64,000 bases of DNA from Euzebya sp051004735 (lineage in GTDB: Bacteria; Actinomycetota; Nitriliruptoria; Euzebyales; Euzebyaceae), in NCBI GenBank assembly GCA_051004735.1, contig JBPCKA010000103.1, positions 1-64,000 on the forward strand. Direction: 5' to 3'. The notes below the pieces were generated by a model. That model worked only from the letters and a program-made list of their open reading frames with translations. It was not told the DNA's origin and did no database searches. Made by a program: the position numbers and the translations under genes. This document shows, one piece after another, positions 52,927 to 60,894 of the stretch (position 1 is the first letter of the stretch; every line of letters starts with the position of its first letter).

Positions 52927-54210
52927 TTAGCGCAGGTCGCGGACCCGGACCTGCTTGATCTCGCGTTCCAGGCGGGTGGCGACCGTGCCCCGATCCACCA
53001 TGACCACCCGCGGGCGGACCTCGAACCGGCTGGTGATGACGTCGCGGATCGTCTCCTGGGCAGCCTGCTGGTCGGTCGCCGGGCCGGTCTCCACCTCGAT
53101 CAGGATCTCGTCGGTGGATTCGGTCGTGGCGACCGTCACCATGAAGTCGGCGATGTCGTCGTTGCTCAGCAGGGCGTCCTCCAGGTCGTTGTGATTGATG
53201 TTGACGCCCCGAACCTTGCTGAACCCGACCGTCCGCGACCCGAGGGTCAACCGGGGATAGTGGCCATGGCCACAGTCACAACCCACATCGATCCGGCCGA
53301 TGTCGCCCGGTGACCAGCGGATGAACGGGATCGCGTTCATGCTGTGGAAGGGCGTGACCACGATCAGGCCGTCTTGCCCCGACGGCACCGGCCGAAGGGT
53401 CTGTTCATCCAGGATCTCCAGCTGGAACATGTCGGTCCAGACGTGCAGCCCATCGCGGTTGCGACACTCCCCGCCCATCATCGAGCACTCCGTCATGCCA
53501 TAGCAGTCATACAACTCGACATCCCAGGTCTGCTGCATCCTGCGGCGCTTCGCCGGTGTCAGGGGCTCGGCGCTGCTGAGTGCCACCCGCAGAGTTGATG
53601 CCCGCGGGTCATGTCCCGCCAGTTCGGCCCGATGGCCCAACTGGGTCAGGTAGGACCCGATCCCCATCCACACCGTCGGCTTGAGGGTGAACAGCAACTC
53701 GACCTGTGCGTCGGTGGGGGTGTTTGACCCGGCGCCGGCGAAGATGTTGCCGGCCCCCATCCCGGCCAGGGCATGCCCGAACATGTGGCCCACCGGGTGG
53801 ACGCCGGCGAAGGGGAAGGAGTTGTGAGCCAGGTCCCCCGAGGTGATTCCCGCCAGGGTCAGCACACGGCTGAACGACTGGATCAGCTGCGGCAGGTCGG
53901 CATGCGCCTTGGGGTAAAACAGCGGTCGGCCGGTCACCCCGCCGCTGCGCCAATACAACGCGATGTCAGCGGGCGCCGCCACGACCAACTGCTCGTCGAA
54001 CTCAGCAGCCGACATCGCCCGAAGTTCGTCCTTGGTCGTCAGGGGAATGTCCAGCCACTGCTCGGCATCGGGCACCTGGCCCTGACGCAGTCCCCCCGCC
54101 CGCAACTTGTCGCTGAAGAACGGCGAACGCCAGGCATTGGCCAGACCAGCCGCCCGACGCTCCGATGGGACCGCGGCCGTCATCTCCGAGCCACTGTCGG
54201 TGGATGTCAT
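52927..54210 (-). CDS. Phenylacetate-CoA ligase-like AMP-binding enzyme
   Basis: A 427-aa CoA ligase of the PaaK group. Y-W-R-S-G-G-V-T-G-R-P is the P-loop variant, Y-G-M-T-E-C the adenine motif, P-G-D-I-G-R-I and S-K-V-R-G-V-N-I the hinge; the C-terminal PaaK domain ends in L-E-R-E-I-K-Q-V-R-V. A cluster C-D-C-G-H-G-H precedes the hinge, as in PaaK relatives. AGGAGA precedes ATG 54210. Follows a thioesterase gene by 12 bases. An arylacetate or benzoate is the likely substrate; it may feed a second acid into the pathway. Confidence 0.85.
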   Translation of the reverse strand: MTSTDSGSEMTAAVPSERRAAGLANAWRSPFFSDKLRAGGLRQGQVPDAEQWLDIPLTTKDELRAMSAAEFDEQLVVAAPADIALYWRSGGVTGRPLFYPKAHADLPQLIQSFSRVLTLAGITSGDLAHNSFPFAGVHPVGHMFGHALAGMGAGNIFAGAGSNTPTDAQVELLFTLKPTVWMGIGSYLTQLGHRAELAGHDPRASTLRVALSSAEPLTPAKRRRMQQTWDVELYDCYGMTECSMMGGECRNRDGLHVWTDMFQLEILDEQTLRPVPSGQDGLIVVTPFHSMNAIPFIRWSPGDIGRIDVGCDCGHGHYPRLTLGSRTVGFSKVRGVNINHNDLEDALLSNDDIADFMVTVATTESTDEILIEVETGPATDQQAAQETIRDVITSRFEVRPRVVMVDRGTVATRLEREIKQVRVRDLR

Positions 54211-54222
54211 GGGGTCTGTCTC

Positions 54223-54657
54223 CTATGTGGGTTCGGACGGTCCGGTGACGCTGACAGCCCCACCGGTCAGGAAGATGTCGCGAATGTCAGGTGGCCACTC
54301 AACCACGCCGTCCTCAAAGCGTGACCCCACGAACACCCCGACGACGTGTCCGCTGACTGCGACGGTGTCCTGGTGCAGGACCTGGAAGGTGTAGGTGACC
54401 GACGTCCGACCCAGGTCGGCAACGGCCAGGTCCACCCGGACCTCGTCATAGAACCGCAGCGCAGCGTGGAAGTCCGCCTCGGCGTGGACGCGCGGGATGT
54501 GCCCGAAGGTTCGCTCATGGATTCCCAGGGCCTGGTGCAGTGCCGCTTCGGCTGCCTCCACCAGCCGGAAGGCGGTCAGCCAGTGGTAGATCCCTGCGGC
54601 GTCGGTGTCGATCCACTCGATGCGGCGTGCCACGCTGATGCTGGCGGGCTGACTCAC
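54223..54657 (-). CDS. Hotdog-fold acyl-CoA thioesterase (4HBT)
   Basis: A 144-aa thioesterase: I-E-W-I-D-T-D-A-A-G-I-Y-H-W is the catalytic Asp loop of the 4-hydroxybenzoyl-CoA thioesterase family. GTG 54657 with GGAGG close upstream. Probably releases free acid from dead-end CoA esters. Co-transcribed with the CoA ligase; divergent from PaaX (2). Confidence 0.85.
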   Translation of the reverse strand: MSQPASISVARRIEWIDTDAAGIYHWLTAFRLVEAAEAALHQALGIHERTFGHIPRVHAEADFHAALRFYDEVRVDLAVADLGRTSVTYTFQVLHQDTVAVSGHVVGVFVGSRFEDGVVEWPPDIRDIFLTGGAVSVTGPSEPT

Positions 54658-54728
54658 CGCGCCTCCGTCTGCGAGGGTGGGTGCCCCATGGTCCGTCGCC
54701 CCGTTGTCTCCGTCGCTGGTCCTGCCTC

Positions 54729-55550
54729 ATGAGCCATCCGCTGCAGACCAAGTCCCTGGTCTTTGACGTGTACGCACCGATCGTGCGGTACGACGGCGGC
54801 TGGATCGCGATCGCCGATCTGGTGACCGTGCTGGCCCAGGTCGGGATGGAGGAACAGGCTGTCCGCTCGTCGGTCTCGCGTCTGCAGCGCAGGGACATGC
54901 TGCAGCGTGAAGTCCGCGACGGCACACCCGGCTACGCCCTGACCACGCGCAGTCAGGCAGTGCTGACCGAAGGGGACCTGCGCATCTACGGCAGCCTCGA
55001 ACCGGCGGCCTTGGACGACGGGTGGGCGCTGGTCACCTTCAGCGTCCCCGAGCAATCCCGCGCCGACCGCCATCAACTGCGCCGCCGTCTGTCCTGGCTG
55101 GGCTACGGCAACCTGGGGGCCGGTCTGTGGATCGCACCCCGGCGGATCCTTGAGCGGACCGTGGCCATGGTCGCCGATCTGGGCCTGCAGCAGCACGTGG
55201 ACATCTTCACCGCGCACCACGCGGCCTTCGACGACACCGAACACCTGGTGTCGCGGTGCTGGGACATCGACCGCATGCGCACGCAATACGCCGCCTACCT
55301 GGACACCTTCACCCCGATCGTGCAGCGGTGGCGCAAGACCGATCCGGCTGAGGACCCCAGGGGGGCATTCGCCGACTTCATCGCCGCGGCCCACGAATGG
55401 CGCAAGATGCCCTACCTGGATCCGGGACTCCCGGCCGAACTGTTGCCCGAGGGCTGGGAGGGGTCCATGGCCGCAGACACCTTCAACCAGATCAACACCC
55501 TGCTGCTGGCCACGGCGCAGGCCTACGTGGCTGGCGTTCGGCGTCACTGA
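54729..55550 (+). CDS. PaaX-family transcriptional repressor (2)
   Basis: A 273-aa PaaX-like regulator: W-I-A-I-A-D-L-V-T-V-L-A-Q-V-G-M-E-E-Q-A-V-R-S-S-V-S-R-L-Q-R helix-turn-helix, G-W-A-L-V-T-F-S-V-P-E and W-D-I-D-R-M. ATG 54729 is chosen by homology; there is no clear ribosome site. Divergent from the thioesterase/ligase pair and therefore a likely regulator of it. Similar layout to PaaX (1). Its end overlaps the Fe-S protein gene by seven bases. Confidence 0.88.
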   Translation: MSHPLQTKSLVFDVYAPIVRYDGGWIAIADLVTVLAQVGMEEQAVRSSVSRLQRRDMLQREVRDGTPGYALTTRSQAVLTEGDLRIYGSLEPAALDDGWALVTFSVPEQSRADRHQLRRRLSWLGYGNLGAGLWIAPRRILERTVAMVADLGLQQHVDIFTAHHAAFDDTEHLVSRCWDIDRMRTQYAAYLDTFTPIVQRWRKTDPAEDPRGAFADFIAAAHEWRKMPYLDPGLPAELLPEGWEGSMAADTFNQINTLLLATAQAYVAGVRRH

Positions 55551-56512
55551 TCCGACTGCCGGGCAATGGTGCCGGTCCACGGTTGCATCCGCTCGAATCC
55601 GGGTCCCCGCTCACCGCTGCTGGCCCTGGCCTGAAGTTCAGCAAGAACGTCGCGCTTTTGCTGGGTCTCCTCCGGTATGACCTGCAGGTCGGCAGCCAGA
55701 AAGCGCTCGTAGTCATCCCCCACGGGGCAGACATCGGCGCAACGTGTGCAGCCGGTGACGATCCCGACCCCGCGCAGCAGGCTCTGCCAAAACATCAACG
55801 AATCGCCACTGGTCGCCTTCGCCCACTGCTCCTCGGGAGTGGCCGCGGTGACGATCTGGGCGACGTGTTCTCGGAAGTAGGGATAGTCAAAGGGGGACGA
55901 GTGGGGTCGGCAGGCCTCCACGTCCAACTCCCAGCCTCCGATGGCGTCACCCGGACAGGCCAGCAGACACCGACCGCATTCCTCACCACGGCACAACCCC
56001 TCATCCATCGGTTTGTCGGGGGTCAGTGGGGCCAGGGTCAACACGGCGCACAGCAGCACCCGCGGCCCGAACTGCGGGGTCAGCACCATGCCGTTCAGAC
56101 CCAGCGTCCCAAGTCCCGCCGCGACCGCGGAGTGGGTCAGCGACAACGGGCCGTTGGTGACCATGTCCTCCTGCTTCGAGCGGTTCGCCGACGCCGGCAG
56201 ACTCAGCGCCGGGTGGCCGTGATCTTCCAGGTAAAACATCAGGTCCAGCGCCGCCTCTTCCAGATGGGTCAGCGCCACCTCCATGCTGTAGTGCGCCGTG
56301 CGGGCACTGGCGTCGGCCAGCAGTGCCCCGCCGTAGATGAACCGTTTCGCCAGCACCACGACGCTGCGCACACCATGAAGCACGCCGGATGGCGGATGCG
56401 CCAGACCCTCCAGCAACTGACTGTCGGCGATGCCGACCAGCGAGGCACCCAGACGGGCAGCCTCCTGCTTGACGGCATCAGCGGTCAACGCGCTCATCGA
56501 CACCTCAGCCAT
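55544..56512 (-). CDS. QueG-like double 4Fe-4S protein (1)
   Basis: A 322-aa protein related to epoxyqueuosine reductase and reductive-dehalogenase cores. It has R-L-G-A-S-L-V-G-I-A at the N-terminus, G-L-G-T-L-G-L-N-G in the middle, and two cluster motifs: C-x4-C-G-R-C-L-L-A-C-P and C-T-R-C-A-D-V-C-P. No twin-arginine signal; cytoplasmic. It overlaps its paralogue by eight bases. Whether it binds cobalamin, as QueG does, cannot be judged by eye. Redox partner or reductive enzyme in ring breakdown is a guess. Confidence 0.75.
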   Translation of the reverse strand: MAEVSMSALTADAVKQEAARLGASLVGIADSQLLEGLAHPPSGVLHGVRSVVVLAKRFIYGGALLADASARTAHYSMEVALTHLEEAALDLMFYLEDHGHPALSLPASANRSKQEDMVTNGPLSLTHSAVAAGLGTLGLNGMVLTPQFGPRVLLCAVLTLAPLTPDKPMDEGLCRGEECGRCLLACPGDAIGGWELDVEACRPHSSPFDYPYFREHVAQIVTAATPEEQWAKATSGDSLMFWQSLLRGVGIVTGCTRCADVCPVGDDYERFLAADLQVIPEETQQKRDVLAELQARASSGERGPGFERMQPWTGTIARQSDQ

Positions 56513-57554
56513 TCACGATCGGCAGCAGACGCCGATCCTCCGGAACACGGCGGATGTCGGGGCTGTCCCCGCGGCGCAAGGTGATATAGCCATCCGGGCC
56601 GACGTGGCGGCGGTTGATGTCGGGATTTCCCTCAAGCTCCGTGCCCTGTTTCTCAGCGTCCTTCATCAGTTTCAAGCGCTGGTCCTTGGCCGGTGTCGAC
56701 TCGGGGATGTGGCGGTGTTCCTTGGCCAGGTACTCCTGGTAGTCGCTGCCGACGGGGCAGGTTTCCAGGCAGCGCGGACAGACACCGAAGGCTTCGGTGA
56801 CCCGGGTGACGGCGTCGAACTTTTCGTGCTGCAGCGGATCGGCCAGGATCGCCTCGACATCGGCGGGGTTGGCCAGCAGGGCTTTCACCGGACCTTTGAG
56901 GATGCTTGAGACCCCGTGAACCTGGGCCATCAGGGCGCAGCGCCGCTTGTCCAGGGTCCACTGGTGCACCGCGTCGGGGGGGCATGCCTTCAGACACCGG
57001 CCGCAGGTGGGTCCGATGCACAACTGTTCGGTGATCCGCTGGTCGCTCTGCAGGACCGCTTCGGTCAACACCCCGGTCAGGTACACACGCGGGCCGTATT
57101 CGGGTGTCAGCAGGTTGGCCTCCAGCCCGAAGGTGCCCAGTCCCGCCTCAACGGCGATATGGCGGTAGGACAGATAGCCGTAACTGCCGTTCTTCAAGGC
57201 GGGATCGGTTTCGTCCATGACGACCTGCAGGCTTGGCACGCCTTGCTCCTCCAGCCAGAAGGAGAGGCGGTAGGCGACCCGTTCCAGATAGCGGCAGATG
57301 GCCTGGTTGGTGTGGGCGACGGCCAGGCGGTTGTCTGACAGGAACTCCCCGACCGGCATGCGCTTGGCCAGGATGATGCAACTCTCGAACCGAGCGTCGA
57401 TGCGGTCGGTGGTCTGGGCTGCGGTCGGATCAGGCGGGTTGGCGTTGATGGTGTCGCAGTCGATGATCCCGACCAGGTCCGCGCCCAGGCGGCGGGCGGC
57501 CTGCTTGACCTGTTGGCTGGTGACAGATTCAGTGACCACGGATGCGGCGGACAT
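56505..57554 (-). CDS. QueG-like double 4Fe-4S protein (2)
   Basis: A 349-aa paralogue of the adjacent gene: R-R-L-G-A-D-L-V-G-I-I-D-C-D, G-L-G-T-F-G-L-E-A-N, cluster motifs C-x4-C-G-R-C-L-K-A-C-P and C-P-R-C-L-E-T-C-P, and a longer C-terminus. ATG 57554 is chosen over TTG 57572. The pair may form a heterodimer. They do not look like the housekeeping QueG, which is normally single and has a HEAT-like C-terminus. Confidence 0.75.
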   Translation of the reverse strand: MSAASVVTESVTSQQVKQAARRLGADLVGIIDCDTINANPPDPTAAQTTDRIDARFESCIILAKRMPVGEFLSDNRLAVAHTNQAICRYLERVAYRLSFWLEEQGVPSLQVVMDETDPALKNGSYGYLSYRHIAVEAGLGTFGLEANLLTPEYGPRVYLTGVLTEAVLQSDQRITEQLCIGPTCGRCLKACPPDAVHQWTLDKRRCALMAQVHGVSSILKGPVKALLANPADVEAILADPLQHEKFDAVTRVTEAFGVCPRCLETCPVGSDYQEYLAKEHRHIPESTPAKDQRLKLMKDAEKQGTELEGNPDINRRHVGPDGYITLRRGDSPDIRRVPEDRRLLPIVNG

Positions 57555-57574
57555 AGGTCCACTATTGCACAATC

Positions 57575-57597
57575 GTTGCGATCGTCAAGAACGCAAC
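57575..57597. promoter_or_regulatory. Inverted repeat upstream of the Fe-S gene pair
   Basis: GTTGCG (57575-57580) and CGCAAC (57592-57597) with an 11-base spacer; ATTG/CAAT flanks at 57563-57572. It lies 20-45 bases before the leftward Fe-S gene start and about 90-110 before the rightward DUF6351 gene. A regulator site is possible. Confidence 0.35.
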
Positions 57598-57683
57598 AGT
57601 AGTGAATGCCGGTCCGGAGTGGTTCAATCATTCGGTACGGGACCGGGACAACGCAGTTCGCCCGTAGATCGGTTTCGCCTGCC

Positions 57684-60600
57684 ATGACACCAACCCTCGG
57701 ACGAAGCTTGCAGGCCACTTCAGTCGCGGCGGCAATCGCGCTGGCGGTGGCGATGGCGATCATGGTGGCGGGCCTACCCCTCAGGGCGGCCGCCCAGGAC
57801 ACCGCCACCTCCCAAGGCGACGCGTCTGATGACCAGTCGGGTGAGGTCCAGATTCGGGTCCTGTCCAACCGCGCTGACCTGATCTCGGGCGGCGACGCGT
57901 TGGTCCAGATCGTCCTTCCCGACGGTGTCGACCCCGCCGCAATGGCGGTCGATGCCGACGGACGCGACATCAGCGGGGACTTCGCCACACGGCCCGACGG
58001 GCGTTACCTGGGCCTAGTCACCGGACTGGTTGAAGGGCCGAACGTCCTGACCGCCCGGATTCCCGGTGGGCGCGGAGCCACCATCACGATCGACAACCAC
58101 CCCATCGGCGGCCCGGTCTTTGCGGGCACCCAACTACAACCCTGGGCCTGCGCCGCGGGCGCGGTCGATGACCAGTGCAACCGGGACGTGGCCTATCAGT
58201 TCCTGTACATGCCGCTTGACCGCAGCGGGTTCAGGGCCTACGACCCGGACAGCCCACCGCCCGACGTCGGCCAGACCACGACCGATCAGGGCATCACCGT
58301 GCCGTTCATCATCCGTCAGGAGGTCGGCTCCATCGACCGTGACCAGTACCGGATCGCGGTGCTGTATGACCCCAGCCAGCCATGGGAACCCTGGGCGCCC
58401 CAACGCGCGTGGAACGGCAAGGCCCTCTACATCCACGGAGGCGGCTGCGGCATCACCTATGGGGAAGGCACCGCTCCCGCCGTGACCAACAGCTTCGGCC
58501 TGGCCCGCGGCTTCGTGGTGATGTCCACGGCGCTGAACCACACCGGCCACAGTTGCAACCCCGTCGTCGCGGCCGAGTCGATGCTGATGACCAAAGAACA
58601 CATCATCGAGGAGTACGGCGAGATCCGCTACTCCATCGGTCTGGGCTGCTCCGGCGGGTCCTTGGTGCAGCACACCATCGCCAACGCCTACCCGGGTGCG
58701 GTGTATGACGGGTTGATCGTGACGTGCAGCTACCCCGACGGCTGGACCGCGATGCTCGAGGCGGAGGACTGCAAGCTGCTGCTTGACTACTTCACCGACC
58801 CGACCAGATGGGCCCCTGGGGTGGTCTGGACCGACCTGAATCAAATGGCCGCCACCGGCACCATCACCACGTCGGTGTGCCAGAGCTGGACGGCGTTGAA
58901 CTACCACGACAACTGGAATCCGTCCTCCGCCGAGGTGGGGTGCGGCGTCGGTCCCGACGATATCTATGACGCGCAGTCCAACCCCGACGGGGTGCGTTGC
59001 ACCCTGCAGGATCACGCCGTCGCAGTGCTTGGGACCCGAGCACAGGACGGGTTCGCCACCAGACCCATCGACAACGTAGGCGTGCCCTATGGCCTGGTCG
59101 GTCTGCAGGACGGCTTGATCAGCCCGGCGCAGTTCGTCGACCTGAACACGGCGATCGGCTCACACGACATCGACTACACGTGGCAGCCCGACCGCTCGGT
59201 GGGTGATCCCGACGGGATGACGCGCGCCTACCGCTCGGGCATCATCAATGAGGCCAACAACCTGGATACGGTGCCGATCATCGACCTTCGCGGACCCGAC
59301 ACCGCCGAGATCCACCACCACTTCCGCACCTGGGCCACCAGGGCACGGCTGGACCGGGCGAACGGTCACCACGACAACCAGATCATCTGGTATGGCCCGG
59401 TGCCGATCTATGGGGACCCCGATTACGTGGCGGGGCTGCCCGAGGGGCAGATCCCCTTCGTGTTCGAGGCGTTCGATGTGATGGATGAGTGGCTGGCGGC
59501 CATGGAGTCAGACTCAAGCGACGCACCGTTGCCGCAACGGGTGGTGGCGAACAAGCCGGCCGGCGCCGTTGACCGCTGCATCGATGGTGTCGGAGGCGAC
59601 CTGCCGGTGCAGGACTGTTCATTCCCCTCGCTGCTGGTTCCGCCCGATGGGTCGCCCCGGATGGCCGCGGGCGGCCCACTGGCCGATGACATCGTGTCGT
59701 GCCGACTCAAGCCACTGGTTGCCGAAGATTTCCCGGTCGTCTTCAACGCTGTCGAATGGTCACGGCTGCAGGAGGCATTCCCCGACGGGGTCTGTGACTA
59801 CTCTGTGGCGGGCAACGGGCAGCATGACACCGTGCCCTGGCTGACTTACGCCGATGGCCCCGGTGGCCGGCGGCTGGGCCCGGCTCCCCGCTCCGTTCCC
59901 TTCCGTCCGGACGGTCACGCCGCCGAGTTGTATCGCCACGGCGGCCCGGGGCGGGTCGAGACTGCGGTCGCGGTCTCGCAAGCCTCCTTCTCCCAAGCCG
60001 ACACGGTGGTCCTTGCCCGGGCCGATCAGTTCGCCGACGCCCTGACCGGGGCGCCCCTGGCGGACCGCCTTGATGCACCGCTGCTATTGTCTGATTCCGC
60101 CGCGTTGTCTGCGGCCACGGCGATGGAGATCCAACGGTTGGGGGCGAGCACCGTGGTGCTGCTGGGCGGTCAGGCAGCCTTGTCGATGAACGTGGCCACG
60201 ACCCTGCAATCTGCCGGTCTGCAGGTGCAGCGAGTCGCTGGGCCTAACAGGTTCGCGACGGCGGCTGCGGTTGCACTGCGGATGGGACCGACCGGCGAGG
60301 TGGTACTGGCCAGCGGCGCAGCTTTCCCCGATGCCCTGTCGGCCTCTTCCCTTGGTCTTCCGATCCTGCTGACATCACAGGATGAACTGCCACCAGAGAC
60401 CGCGGCGCTGATCACCGACGCCGTGGACGTGACCATCGTCGGGGGCCAGGCCGCCGTCGGTGCCGCGGTGCAGGACGTTGTCCAGCAGCGCGCCGCAGCC
60501 GTGATCCGTGTGGCCGGCGCCACGAGGTGGGCAACCTCACGAGCTGTGGCCGAACTGGCGCTGACGCGCGGAGCGACACCGGCGGTGATCTGGGTGGCCA

Positions 60601-60821
60601 CGGGAGCCGACTTCCCCGACGGGCTGGTCGCGGGCCTTGCGACCAGACGCGCAATGGGGATCCTGTTGCTGATCGACGGTCGCGACCTGAACGGGTCTCC
60701 CGAGACACGCGACATGATCCAGTCGCGGGCCCCTCAGATCATCCAGTTGCACATCGCCGGTGGGGTGGCCGCCGTCACGACCGCAGTCGAGGAGTCACTT
60801 GGCAGCGTGGGTGATGGTTGA
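57684..60821 (+). CDS. Secreted DUF6351 esterase-like protein with CWB2 repeats
   Basis: A 1045-aa surface protein from ATG 57684 (frame open to 57606). Signal peptide of a hydrophobic V-A-A-A-I-A-L-A-V-A run, then A-A-A-Q-D. The catalytic-looking part (about residues 40-720) matches DUF6351, alpha/beta hydrolases of the tannase/oligomer-hydrolase kind; G-L-G-C-S-G-G-S is the nucleophile elbow and Y-I-H-G-G-G-C-G an oxyanion loop. Cys-rich, as in secreted enzymes. Residues about 750-1040 are three CWB2 repeats (F-A-D-A-L, F-P-D-A-L, F-P-D-G-L) that anchor it to the wall. Likely hydrolyses an ester polymer or oligomer outside the cell. Confidence 0.85.
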   Translation: MTPTLGRSLQATSVAAAIALAVAMAIMVAGLPLRAAAQDTATSQGDASDDQSGEVQIRVLSNRADLISGGDALVQIVLPDGVDPAAMAVDADGRDISGDFATRPDGRYLGLVTGLVEGPNVLTARIPGGRGATITIDNHPIGGPVFAGTQLQPWACAAGAVDDQCNRDVAYQFLYMPLDRSGFRAYDPDSPPPDVGQTTTDQGITVPFIIRQEVGSIDRDQYRIAVLYDPSQPWEPWAPQRAWNGKALYIHGGGCGITYGEGTAPAVTNSFGLARGFVVMSTALNHTGHSCNPVVAAESMLMTKEHIIEEYGEIRYSIGLGCSGGSLVQHTIANAYPGAVYDGLIVTCSYPDGWTAMLEAEDCKLLLDYFTDPTRWAPGVVWTDLNQMAATGTITTSVCQSWTALNYHDNWNPSSAEVGCGVGPDDIYDAQSNPDGVRCTLQDHAVAVLGTRAQDGFATRPIDNVGVPYGLVGLQDGLISPAQFVDLNTAIGSHDIDYTWQPDRSVGDPDGMTRAYRSGIINEANNLDTVPIIDLRGPDTAEIHHHFRTWATRARLDRANGHHDNQIIWYGPVPIYGDPDYVAGLPEGQIPFVFEAFDVMDEWLAAMESDSSDAPLPQRVVANKPAGAVDRCIDGVGGDLPVQDCSFPSLLVPPDGSPRMAAGGPLADDIVSCRLKPLVAEDFPVVFNAVEWSRLQEAFPDGVCDYSVAGNGQHDTVPWLTYADGPGGRRLGPAPRSVPFRPDGHAAELYRHGGPGRVETAVAVSQASFSQADTVVLARADQFADALTGAPLADRLDAPLLLSDSAALSAATAMEIQRLGASTVVLLGGQAALSMNVATTLQSAGLQVQRVAGPNRFATAAAVALRMGPTGEVVLASGAAFPDALSASSLGLPILLTSQDELPPETAALITDAVDVTIVGGQAAVGAAVQDVVQQRAAAVIRVAGATRWATSRAVAELALTRGATPAVIWVATGADFPDGLVAGLATRRAMGILLLIDGRDLNGSPETRDMIQSRAPQIIQLHIAGGVAAVTTAVEESLGSVGDG

Positions 60822-60894
60822 GCCACTTGGGAGTATCCATGAAGCCTCACGGGTGGTTGAATCTTGGGATGGATGATCCCAGGCACTACACGCC

